Source: Pseudoflavonifractor sp. Marseille-P3106 (GTDB lineage Bacteria; Bacillota; Clostridia; Oscillospirales; Oscillospiraceae). From it: 64,000 nucleotides of DNA. The notes under the pieces are model-generated. The model made no database searches. It was not told the DNA's origin and was given only the letters and a program-made list of their open reading frames with translations. A program made the translations under genes and the position numbers. Position 1 is the stretch's first letter; each line of letters opens with the position of its first letter. The stretch is from NCBI GenBank assembly GCA_900169975.1, contig LT827124.1, positions 124,001-188,000 on the forward strand. Reading direction: 5' to 3'. Below are positions 26,351 to 33,115 of this stretch, piece by piece.

Positions 26351-26391
26351 GAAGGCGGGCCATCGGCGCTGTATGACGGTGGCCCGCCTTC
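26351..26391 (+). terminator. Hairpin after methyltransferase gene
   Basis: GAAGGCGGGCCA (26351-26362) pairs with TGGCCCGCCTTC (26380-26391). The T-tract is poor, so termination may be partial. Confidence 0.55.
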
Positions 26392-26493
26392 TGATAATCA
26401 ATGAATGCGGACTTTTTGTGTAGAGGGCAAATACAAACAGCAAATAATAGGGACAGTCGTTTGGAACTATAAATTTTCACTCCAAACTTCATG

Positions 26494-26522
26494 TTGACAT
26501 ATTTCCAGACGGCCATTATAAT
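26494..26522 (+). promoter_or_regulatory. Consensus promoter of the type III antitoxin RNA
   Basis: TTGACA (26494-26499), a 17-base spacer and TATAAT (26517-26522). Both hexamers are perfect, as expected for an antitoxin RNA made in excess over the toxin mRNA. Confidence 0.85.
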
Positions 26523-26550
26523 AATAGTAGCAGGGATGGTTTCTGCATGA

Positions 26551-26656
26551 GACGAGTGACGGTTCTGACTCGTCGGTAAAATAAAAATTGACCGAGCGAA
26601 GATGTTGAGTGACGGTACTGACTCAACGGTAAAATAAAAATTGACCGAAAGAAGCC
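26551..26656 (+). repeat. Two tandem 53-nt antitoxin repeats
   Basis: Unit 1 runs 26551-26603 and unit 2 runs 26604-26656. They are nearly identical in the loop and the A-rich tail but differ by paired changes in the stem. Confidence 0.85.
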
Positions 26657-26661
26657 ATCCG

Positions 26662-26690
26662 GCGGGGAGGGATCGCCCTCCCCGCTTTTC
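26662..26690 (+). terminator. Attenuating terminator between antitoxin RNA and toxin gene
   Basis: A perfect 10-bp stem GCGGGGAGGG/CCCTCCCCGC with an ATCG loop is followed by TTTTCTTTT. In type III loci, rare read-through here yields toxin mRNA. Confidence 0.9.
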
Positions 26691-26710
26691 TTTTGTTATG
26701 GGGGCGAAAA

Positions 26711-27199
26711 ATGGAGTATATTGCGGAGATCCACAGCCTATCAGCAAAATTTTTTACAGATTACCCCCACAGTCAGTATCCGGAGATTGCCGTAAAGAAA
26801 AACAGGCCATACTCCTGTCTATTGATCGAATACATGGACGACCTGTTCATCTGCATTCCTTTTCGTTCCCATATCCGCCACCCCCATGCTTATCATTTCA
26901 AAAGCTCCGCCAGATCTCAGCGCAGCCAGTCCGGCCTTGACTACACAAAGTCCATTTTAATCAAGGATAATGCGTACATAGATGCCACTGTACCGGCACT
27001 CGTCGATCAGGACGAATATAAAGAAACGATGGTCAACTTGCCGCGTATCGTACAGGAGGTTTTTTCGTATATTTCGGATTACAGGGATGATCTGAATGAG
27101 GTCCGCAAACTTCACCCAAGGGAGTGGCAGCGACGCTATGGCCGGTCTACTCTACCATACTTTGAAAGTTTTCTACGAAATACAAGCGCCAGCGAATGA
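26711..27199 (+). CDS. Type III toxin, CptN/TenpN-like endoribonuclease
   Basis: The ATG at 26711 lies 12 bases after the T-tract of the antitoxin terminator; no strong ribosome-binding site is visible, fitting low expression. The 162-residue protein has the features I associate with CptIN/TenpIN toxins: RPYSCLLIEYMDDLFICIPF, a RSHIRHPHAYHF strand, GLDYTKSILIKDNAYID, and a helical C-terminus ending STLPYFESFL. These toxins cut RNA and are held inactive by the RNA repeats encoded upstream. The complete promoter-repeat-terminator-toxin order strongly supports the call; the exact subfamily is less sure. A strong terminator follows. Confidence 0.8.
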   Translation: MEYIAEIHSLSAKFFTDYPHSQYPEIAVKKNRPYSCLLIEYMDDLFICIPFRSHIRHPHAYHFKSSARSQRSQSGLDYTKSILIKDNAYIDATVPALVDQDEYKETMVNLPRIVQEVFSYISDYRDDLNEVRKLHPREWQRRYGRSTLPYFESFLRNTSASE

Positions 27200-27238
27200 A
27201 AACCGCCCCTCTGAGCAAATGCTCGGAGGGGCGGTTTT
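27199..27238. terminator. Bidirectional terminator between toxin gene and HU gene
   Basis: AAACCGCCCCTC pairs with GAGGGGCGGTTTT, with GAGC/GCTC nearer the loop. Flanking A- and T-tracts let it serve both convergent genes. Confidence 0.85.
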
Positions 27239-27288
27239 GTGCTTCACACTTATATTCAGGTTGGTGCTGCATTGTGGCGTCTGCTTCT

Positions 27289-27561
27289 TTATTTAATTGC
27301 GTCCTTCAATACCTTGCCAGCCTTAAAGACTGGCATCTTCCCGGCTGGGATCACAATGGGCTCGTTGGTCTTGGGATTCCGGCCGGTACGCTCGGCGCGC
27401 TCTTTCACTTCAAAGCTGCCGAAGCCAGTGAGCTGGACCTTATCTCCCGCGCACAACGCTTTCTCAACCTGGGAGAGAAATGCGTTCAAGACTTTCTCCG
27501 TATCCGCTTTGGAGACTCCGCTCTCCTCGGCCATACCAGCAATCAGTTCTCCCTTGTTCAT
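27289..27561 (-). CDS. hup: HU-family DNA-binding protein
   Basis: The 90-residue protein matches HU along its whole length: MNKGELIAGMAEESGVSKAD, VQLTGFGSFEVKERAERTGRNP and PAGKMPVFKAGKVLKDAI, including the Pro at the tip of the beta-arm region. HU is a dimeric nucleoid protein that bends DNA. The ATG follows an AAAGGAA site. It appears to be monocistronic and convergent with the toxin gene. Confidence 0.95.
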   Translation of the reverse strand: MNKGELIAGMAEESGVSKADTEKVLNAFLSQVEKALCAGDKVQLTGFGSFEVKERAERTGRNPKTNEPIVIPAGKMPVFKAGKVLKDAIK

Positions 27562-27696
27562 AAAGCAAATTCCTTTCTCTTTCTATTGATTTGGATAAGC
27601 ACTCTTTACATGATAACCGCATCGGCAGCTTACCACAGCGGTGAATGCTCAAGGCAAAGCAGCTGAGGGAGGAACGCCCCCCAGCCGCAGCCGCGG

Positions 27697-27903
27697 TCAG
27701 CACATGTCTCGCACCCACTCCCGGACCTCTTCCAAAGTCAGCTCGAAGCGGCCGCCTGCCGCAACCGCATTCCCGGACATATCCACGATCATATAGCCGC
27801 CAAGGTTGTCCGAGCTGATGGGCGCACGGGACTTCCGCATCCTGTAGCCAGCCGCCTTCAGCACACGGCGGAGCGATTGCTCCGGAGAGCCTTCTGTACG
27901 CAT
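27697..27903 (-). CDS. Small conserved hypothetical protein (68 aa)
   Basis: The ATG at 27903 follows GGGAGGTATTTCA; a longer in-frame start lacks a ribosome-binding site. A minus-strand promoter (TTGCAT at 27999-27994, 18-base spacer, TATAAT at 27975-27970) precedes it. The protein has an RRVLKAAGYRMRKSR helix followed by a short hairpin-like GGYMIVDMSGNAVAAGGRFE. I know no assigned function; a small DNA- or RNA-binding protein is possible. Confidence 0.6.
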   Translation of the reverse strand: MRTEGSPEQSLRRVLKAAGYRMRKSRAPISSDNLGGYMIVDMSGNAVAAGGRFELTLEEVREWVRDMC

Positions 27904-28038
27904 TGAAATACCTCCCAATTTGATATTCCGAGCCAAACCACGCCGCGCTCCAATCGCTTTCCTGCTGGTATTATAGCAGGGAAGTCATGGAAAATGCAAC
28001 TGCACGGATCATTTTACTTCTCTCTTTGGAGGTATCAT

Positions 28039-28647
28039 TTATCCCAACGAAATAAAAGAGCTGAGGGCCAGCGCAATTTCCTTTATCTCTTGTCTGCTGG
28101 TATTGACGCAGAGATCGTAATTTAACCGGTCTCCCCATTTCTTCCCTGTATAATATTCGTAGTATTTCCGCCGGTTTTTATCAACGGAAATCACCTTTTG
28201 CTTCATTTCTTCCAACGAATACACTTCTTCTGCCGTGCGCCGCTCCATGCACCGGGCGATCCTATGTTCCAATTCGGCATAGACAAATATGCGAAACGGT
28301 CGAACATCCTCTAAAATGTGGTCACCGCAGCGGCCGACAATCACACAGCTTGACCTTTTTGCCATTTCACGGATGATCCTGTTCTGCTCCAGCATAACAG
28401 CCTGTCTCTGCTCATAAATCGGATTCGACAATGGATAAAGACTGCGGCCAATATGGATGGGGAAGGCGGGAATGGGCTTTTGCTCGATGACCTGCTCGAT
28501 ATATCGCTCAGCCAGATCGGTGCGCCTGGAGATCTCAGTAATAATCTCCTGGTCATAATAGGCGATATTCAGCAGCTCCGACAGTCTGCGTCCAAGCTCC
28601 CGCCCGCCGCTTCCAAATTCCCTGCTGATGGTAATAAGCGTGTTCAT
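28039..28647 (-). CDS. Cytidylate kinase-like family protein
   Basis: The N-terminus carries ITISREFGSGGRELGRRLSE, the P-loop form of the cytidylate-kinase-like (AAA_26) family, followed by YYDQEII. A CVIVGRCGDHIL block and the RRKYYEYYTGKKWGD segment are also typical. The family is found widely in Clostridia, but its real substrate is mostly untested. The gene overlaps the MATE gene stop by 4 bases, so it is in the MATE operon behind the attenuator at 30004-30055. Confidence 0.85.
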   Translation of the reverse strand: MNTLITISREFGSGGRELGRRLSELLNIAYYDQEIITEISRRTDLAERYIEQVIEQKPIPAFPIHIGRSLYPLSNPIYEQRQAVMLEQNRIIREMAKRSSCVIVGRCGDHILEDVRPFRIFVYAELEHRIARCMERRTAEEVYSLEEMKQKVISVDKNRRKYYEYYTGKKWGDRLNYDLCVNTSRQEIKEIALALSSFISLG

Positions 28648-29987
28648 AACCTTTGCCCCTTTTCAAAAGATAATTTTTTTGTGTATTTTACAATGGTATG
28701 CGCCGCATACACAGCGACTGCCAGCTCTGTAACCGGCATGGCAAGCCAAATAGAATCGGCTCCCGCTACGGCGGGGAGGACCATGATCAGAATACCGCTG
28801 ATGATAAAGCCTCTGGCAACAGACACGATAAATGCCGCTTTCGGCTTCATCAGCGCCTGAAAGTAATAAGTAGAAAAAATGTTGAGCGGCAGTAAAATAA
28901 AGGAAAGTCCATAGCAGCGGATGATTGCGGGGGCCATCTCCAATATTTCCGTTGTCGGCTTCATGAAAATATAAATATACAGGTTCGGACAAATCAAGCT
29001 AAGGGCCGTCCAGAAAACGCTGAATACCGCGACCGTATAGAGCGCATACCGCAGGACATCCTTGATCCTCTGCCCATACCTTGCGCCAAAATTGATGGAG
29101 ATAATTGGCTGTGACGCCTGCCCAACGCTGTACGCGCAGCACTGGACAAAGGTACTCACATTCACAATCGGGCCATAGATCGCCAGCGCGCTTGTGCCTA
29201 AATACTTCATGATCTGCCGGTTAAACAGGACGGTCAAAATTCCCATCGCAACATCAATGAAGAAGGTAGAGAAGCCTGTCACGGATATTTCCTTCAACTT
29301 AGAAAAAATTCTGGCTGGCTTTTGAAAGGCCAGTGTATTTTTCTTTGACCAGAAGTGGGACAGCATGACGAAGAACGAGATGCCGGAGCCTATCGCCGTG
29401 GCAAGCCCCGCGCCGTAAATCCCCATGTCAAAGGTAAATACAAAGATATAGTCGCCAAAAACATTGAACAGGCCGCCGGCCAAGACACCTGCTGTTGCCA
29501 GCCCGGGATTGCCGTCATTTCTCAAAAATGCAGCCAGCATCTGGTTGAACAGGAAAAACGGCACAACGACTTTAATCGGTTCCAGATAGGTCTGCGCCAG
29601 AGAAAGCAGATTGATGTCCGCACCGAAAAACAGCAGGATCGGCTTTTCAAAGAACAAAATTGCCAGCCACGCTATCACCGACAATACGGCGGCGCCGATC
29701 ACCGCCGTTGTAAAATATTCATTTTCAACTTTACCTTTGCGCTCCGTTTGCCCCCGAAGGGTACTAAAGATAACGGAGCCGCCAATCCCCATTAACAGGC
29801 CCAGGCTGTAAATGATGTTCCAAATCGGAGCGACAACAGCTAAAGCGGCCGTACCATCCGGTCCCTGATATTGCCCCACCATCGCCATGTCCACGATAGA
29901 GTAGACCGATGTGATCATGGCGCTGCCAAAGGCGGCGGACAGATACTTGAAGTAGATTGGTCGGATTTTCCCGGTTAATAAGTCCAT
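28644..29987 (-). CDS. MATE-family efflux transporter
   Basis: The ATG at 29987 follows GGGAGGGAAAGA. The 447-residue protein has 12 hydrophobic segments and typical MATE phrases: SVYSIVDMAMVGQYQGPDGTAA near the N-terminus and NFGARYGQRIKDVLRYA in the middle loop. MATE proteins export cationic drugs or metabolites using Na+ or H+ gradients. A strong promoter and a leader with a terminator/antiterminator pair precede it, so expression is probably controlled by attenuation. It is upstream of the cytidylate-kinase-like gene. Confidence 0.9.
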   Translation of the reverse strand: MDLLTGKIRPIYFKYLSAAFGSAMITSVYSIVDMAMVGQYQGPDGTAALAVVAPIWNIIYSLGLLMGIGGSVIFSTLRGQTERKGKVENEYFTTAVIGAAVLSVIAWLAILFFEKPILLFFGADINLLSLAQTYLEPIKVVVPFFLFNQMLAAFLRNDGNPGLATAGVLAGGLFNVFGDYIFVFTFDMGIYGAGLATAIGSGISFFVMLSHFWSKKNTLAFQKPARIFSKLKEISVTGFSTFFIDVAMGILTVLFNRQIMKYLGTSALAIYGPIVNVSTFVQCCAYSVGQASQPIISINFGARYGQRIKDVLRYALYTVAVFSVFWTALSLICPNLYIYIFMKPTTEILEMAPAIIRCYGLSFILLPLNIFSTYYFQALMKPKAAFIVSVARGFIISGILIMVLPAVAGADSIWLAMPVTELAVAVYAAHTIVKYTKKLSFEKGQRL

Positions 29988-30003
29988 TTCTTTCCCTCCC
30001 TGC

Positions 30004-30055
30004 AAAATAAAAAGGCCGGATAAGAAAGCCGCACATAACGGTTTTCTTATCCGGC
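30004..30055 (-). terminator. Leader terminator of the MATE operon (attenuator)
   Basis: On the minus strand GCCGGATAAGAAA (30055-30043) pairs perfectly with TTTCTTATCCGGC (30027-30015) and is followed by a U-rich tract (30013-30004). A second copy of the 5' arm, GGCCGGATAAGA (30113-30102), lies upstream and can compete for the same 3' arm. Confidence 0.8.
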
Positions 30056-30101
30056 ACTCTCATACGCAAGAGTAACCCTCCGGCAAACCGCCTGTTCGGT
30101 A

Positions 30102-30113
30102 TCTTATCCGGCC
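30102..30113 (-). promoter_or_regulatory. Alternative (antiterminator) arm in the MATE leader
   Basis: GGCCGGATAAGA repeats the terminator's 5' arm 58 bases upstream. Pairing of this copy with the terminator's 3' arm would change the terminator geometry. The leader (about 30143-29988) also has CGGAGG and ACCG/CGGT pairings and a short start-codon frame at 30063 overlapping the terminator. Confidence 0.55.
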
Positions 30114-30149
30114 TTATCCCTACGATGATAAGTCCTCCGACGGTGGCCC

Positions 30150-30177
30150 ATTATACCATATTCAAAATCATTGTCAA
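30150..30177 (-). promoter_or_regulatory. Promoter of the MATE operon
   Basis: On the minus strand TTGACA (30177-30172), a 16-base spacer and TATAAT (30155-30150). The predicted leader is about 155 bases long. Confidence 0.8.
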
Positions 30178-30207
30178 GCAATATGTTCGGATTTATGGTG
30201 TCCGCTT

Positions 30208-30639
30208 TTATCCGTAAGATAACTGTCCATCTCCGCCCATGAGAGCGGTCATTTCCTCGATTTTTTCCAATGGGAACGGTGGTTGGGAGAGTGGTTTCAT
30301 CGCAATCGACATCAGCTTCATGGGATTATCGTCGGCCGCCACCCGGTTTGAACTTAAATGCCCGCATCTCCTGCATCGGTGGATGATCGCCCACTCGCCA
30401 TTTTTTCTGACCCAAACGCCCACCGGGTCCATGATCCCTCCGCAGTCTGCTTCCCGATCTCCAGGCTCAATGTCCAAATGCAGACTGCTGAGACAGTTTG
30501 GGCAATGATTGCGGTGGTCGCTTCCCGCTCCGGTGGGCACGACTAATCTGCCGCATACCTTACAGGTGAAGCTGTCGCTGCACCCATGTGTTTTATAGTA
30601 CCCTTTTTCATACTGCTTGCGCTTATTTTCTCTGTTCAT
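30208..30639 (-). CDS. RNHCP-domain protein
   Basis: The name-giving DHRNHCPNCLSSLHLD motif is present near residues 42-57, with a zinc-ribbon-like FTCKVCG before it and HRCRRCGHLSSNR after it. The four CxxC pairs suggest zinc binding. RNHCP proteins are small and of unknown function, often annotated as RNA-associated. The ATG follows an AGGAGC-type site. It is not clearly in an operon with the MarR gene, which ends 33 bases upstream. Confidence 0.85.
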   Translation of the reverse strand: MNRENKRKQYEKGYYKTHGCSDSFTCKVCGRLVVPTGAGSDHRNHCPNCLSSLHLDIEPGDREADCGGIMDPVGVWVRKNGEWAIIHRCRRCGHLSSNRVAADDNPMKLMSIAMKPLSQPPFPLEKIEEMTALMGGDGQLSYG

Positions 30640-30671
30640 AACTGCTCCTTGATGGGCGAGGACAGATACGA

Positions 30672-31103
30672 TTACAGATCTTCATGCAGGTATTTTTTGA
30701 ACGAGTCCCGGTACTTTTGTGTGAATAGAAGATACCGCTCTTGCTCATCGACTGTCCATTCGCTCCATATCTTATTTTCAATCTGGAATAGTGGGCGGAC
30801 TTTTTGAGCAGAAAAATCCCGCCCCTTTTCGGTCAAACAGACCAATGTATTCCGGCCTTCCCCCTGCTTCAGATAGGCAAGCCCATCCCGCTCCAATTTG
30901 CGGATCGCCGAGTTGATCGTTTGCCGGCTGATCCCTGTCAGTCTGAATATGTCGCTTTGAAGGCATTGTCCTTCCTGCTCGCAAAGGACATACAGAATAT
31001 CCAAGACAGTATCAGAAACGCCTATTTTTACAGCTGCTTCATGATATAGGGAAGTGATCTCCGCAGACAGATAGGCATATTTTCTTGCACTTTCGCAGTT
31101 CAT
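30672..31103 (-). CDS. MarR-family transcriptional regulator
   Basis: AAGGAGG lies 5 bases before the ATG at 31103, which decides against longer starts. The 143-residue protein has the MarR winged helix: LQSDIFRLTGISRQTINSAI (about 57-76), then RKLERDGLAYLKQGEGRN and the wing LVCLTEKGRD. Upstream lies TCCGTTTTCGGA, a palindrome that could be its operator. MarR proteins often control nearby exporters, here perhaps the MATE operon, though that has its own promoter and attenuator. Confidence 0.85.
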   Translation of the reverse strand: MNCESARKYAYLSAEITSLYHEAAVKIGVSDTVLDILYVLCEQEGQCLQSDIFRLTGISRQTINSAIRKLERDGLAYLKQGEGRNTLVCLTEKGRDFSAQKVRPLFQIENKIWSEWTVDEQERYLLFTQKYRDSFKKYLHEDL

Positions 31104-31137
31104 CACGGCCTCCTTAATATCCGATTTCATATATATT

Positions 31138-31153
31138 ATATCCGTTTTCGGAC
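31138..31153. promoter_or_regulatory. Palindrome upstream of marR-like gene, possible operator
   Basis: ATATCCGTTTTCGGACAT contains TCCG/CGGA arms around TTTT and lies about 35 bases before the marR-like start. Autoregulation by MarR proteins from such sites is common. Confidence 0.4.
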
Positions 31154-31329
31154 ATATGTCAATAGGAAATTCAAACCTTCTCAATCTGATTTGATTAGGC
31201 AGCAGCATAGAACATCATAGTCAATATAGTGGCTGCTATCAATCTTTTTAGGTGTATAAAATTACAGATGCACAGGTCATTTTAGAAACGCCCGCCCCGT
31301 GTACCCAATAAGAGAGCATTCAGCAATCA

Positions 31330-31368
31330 AAAACGCGGTGCGGACATTCTGATCCTGCACCGCGTTTT
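31330..31368. terminator. Terminator of the YbtPQ-like ABC operon
   Basis: AAAACGCGGTGC (31330-31341) pairs perfectly with GCACCGCGTTTT (31357-31368). It lies just after the minus-strand ABC gene and can also act on the plus strand. Confidence 0.85.
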
Positions 31369-31384
31369 CAATTTTGCTATACGC

Positions 31385-33115
31385 TCAGAGTGTCCAGCGG
31401 CTGGACTCCGTCCGCTCGGAGACGAAATCCCGGTAGATGCCCGCCTGCCGGATCAGTTCGTCGTGGGTACCCTTTTGGACGACGCGGCCCTGGTCCACCA
31501 CCAGGATCTGGTCCGCGCCCCGCACCGTCTTGAGCCGGTGGGCGATCATCAGCACGGTCTTCTCCCGCGTCAGGGCCTCCATAGCCTTTTGGAGCTGGTC
31601 CTCATTCTCGGGGTCCACATTGGCCGTGGCCTCATCGAAGATGACGATGGGCGCGTCCTTCAAGAGACACCGGGCGATGGAGATGCGCTGCTTCTCTCCG
31701 CCGGAGAGCGTGGCTCCTCCCTCGCCAATTACCGTATTATATCCATCCGGCAGGGCGGAGATAAAGTCGTGGCAGCACGCCTTTTTAGCGGCCTCCACCA
31801 CCTGCTTATGGGTAGCGCCCGGGCAGCCGAACTTGATGTTGTTCTCCACCGTGTCGGCAAAGAGGTACACCCGCTGGAACACCATGCTCACCTGCTCCAT
31901 GAGGGACTCCAGCGTGTACTCCCGCACATCCCGGCCGCCGATGGTCACACGGCCGCCGTCCACATCCCAAAACCGGGCGATCAGGTTGCAGAGGGTGGTC
32001 TTGCCGGAGCCGGAGGGCCCCACAATGGCGGTGGTGGTCCGGTCCGGGATGATCAGTGACACATCCTTGAGGATGGGGCGGCTTCCATAGGAGAAGTTCA
32101 CATGGTCGAATACAATCTCGTGGCTCTCCGGACGGATGGCCGTGCCACGCTGGTCCATCTCCGGGATGTCGTCTACCTGGTTGGCGTGGTCGATGGAACT
32201 GCCCACCAGACGCAGGGCGGACACGCCGCTGCCCGCGGACTGGATCTGGGAGAAGATCAGGAAAGAGACGATGACCGCCATCAGCGCATTGGCGAGGGAC
32301 ATAGCTCCCGTCAGGCACAGCCCCACCGACGCCGCCAGAATTAGAACGCTGAACAGGTGGAGGACCATCTCCTGGCCCCAGATATAGGGAGTAAACAGCT
32401 TCTCCACCGCCAGATTGTTCGCCCGGCTGTCCTCCAGCGCCTGCCGCACCCGCTTGTCGCCCTTTCCGGTCAGGTTAAAGGACTTGATGACGCTCATGCC
32501 CTGGAGCTGCTCCAGCACTGCCTCCACCAGCCGGGCCTCGTCCCGCTGGCGCTTGGGGGCAATCTTGGCGGACTGCTTCTCCATTCCGGAGAGGAGGGCC
32601 AGATACACCAGCATCCCCGCCAGGGCCAGCAGGCCGATCCGCCAGTCCCAGAACAGGACGCACAGCAGCATGACGGCGGAATTGATCAGGCCGCCCAGGA
32701 TACCGACCAGCACCATGGGGCCGGTACTCTCCACCTCGTCCAGAACGGTGGTGGTGATGCCGGTGAGTTCTCCCAAGCTCTGGTCGTTGAAATAGCCCAT
32801 GGGGACCCGCTTGAGCTTGTCGCCAATGGAAATGCGCTTGTTCGCCACCATGAAGTAGCCGGCGTGGGTCTGCTGGAGCTGGCTGAAGCGGTTGAGGACC
32901 GCCCGGCCCAGAATGCTGGCCAGCAGAAGCCCCAGCGCCTGCCAGGCCGGGGCGGAGTCTGTGGAGCCGCCCACCAGGGCCAGCACCACCACATAGATGG
33001 CCGCGATCTGGAACATATGGAACACCGCGTAAAAGAAACCTAAAATCATGGACTTCCGGATATTGTCCTGCTCCTCTCCGGCAAAGTCCCAGATTTTTTT
33101 CAAAACACCGATCAT
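31385..33115 (-). CDS. ABC transporter, fused membrane and ATPase domains (YbtQ-like half)
   Basis: The ATG at 33115 follows GGAGGGAGAGCAGGC and overlaps the partner gene's stop (ATGA). Residues 1-310 hold six membrane segments and about 330-576 the ATPase, with Walker A GPSGSGKTT, signature LSGGEKQR, Walker B IVIFDEAT and the H-loop AHR. The heterodimer partner is the gene just upstream. This exporter-type fold is shared with YbtP/YbtQ and IrtA/IrtB, which import metal-siderophore complexes. A DtxR-type box before the operon favours a metallophore role over drug export. Confidence 0.85.
   Translation of the reverse strand: MIGVLKKIWDFAGEEQDNIRKSMILGFFYAVFHMFQIAAIYVVVLALVGGSTDSAPAWQALGLLLASILGRAVLNRFSQLQQTHAGYFMVANKRISIGDKLKRVPMGYFNDQSLGELTGITTTVLDEVESTGPMVLVGILGGLINSAVMLLCVLFWDWRIGLLALAGMLVYLALLSGMEKQSAKIAPKRQRDEARLVEAVLEQLQGMSVIKSFNLTGKGDKRVRQALEDSRANNLAVEKLFTPYIWGQEMVLHLFSVLILAASVGLCLTGAMSLANALMAVIVSFLIFSQIQSAGSGVSALRLVGSSIDHANQVDDIPEMDQRGTAIRPESHEIVFDHVNFSYGSRPILKDVSLIIPDRTTTAIVGPSGSGKTTLCNLIARFWDVDGGRVTIGGRDVREYTLESLMEQVSMVFQRVYLFADTVENNIKFGCPGATHKQVVEAAKKACCHDFISALPDGYNTVIGEGGATLSGGEKQRISIARCLLKDAPIVIFDEATANVDPENEDQLQKAMEALTREKTVLMIAHRLKTVRGADQILVVDQGRVVQKGTHDELIRQAGIYRDFVSERTESSRWTL

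Larger units (their letters stand above)
26529..26695 (+). ncRNA. Type III antitoxin RNA (CptI/ToxI-like) with two pseudoknot-type repeats
   Basis: From the predicted start near 26529 the RNA carries two tandem units (26551-26595 and 26604-26648, period 53). Each has a 7-bp stem, a GACGGU(U/A)CUG loop, and the tail GGUAAAAUAAAAAUUGACCGA. The stems differ in sequence (GACGAGT/ACTCGTC and GTTGAGT/ACTCAAC) but keep pairing. The loop CGGU can pair with the tail ACCG to form an H-type pseudoknot. A terminator follows and then the toxin gene. This is the known layout of type III toxin-antitoxin loci, in which RNA repeats bind and inhibit an endoribonuclease. The family (CptIN or TenpIN rather than ToxIN) is judged from the toxin. 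Confidence 0.8.

Noticed and set aside
26551-26656. The two tandem repeats as a tiny CRISPR array or plain minisatellite
   Set aside because: The stem changes are compensated, the units are followed by a terminator and a toxin-like gene, and there are no variable spacers or cas genes.
30004-30150. Known guanidine, TPP, purine or THF riboswitch before the MATE gene
   Set aside because: None of the conserved core words of these classes could be found; only the attenuator pairing is supported.
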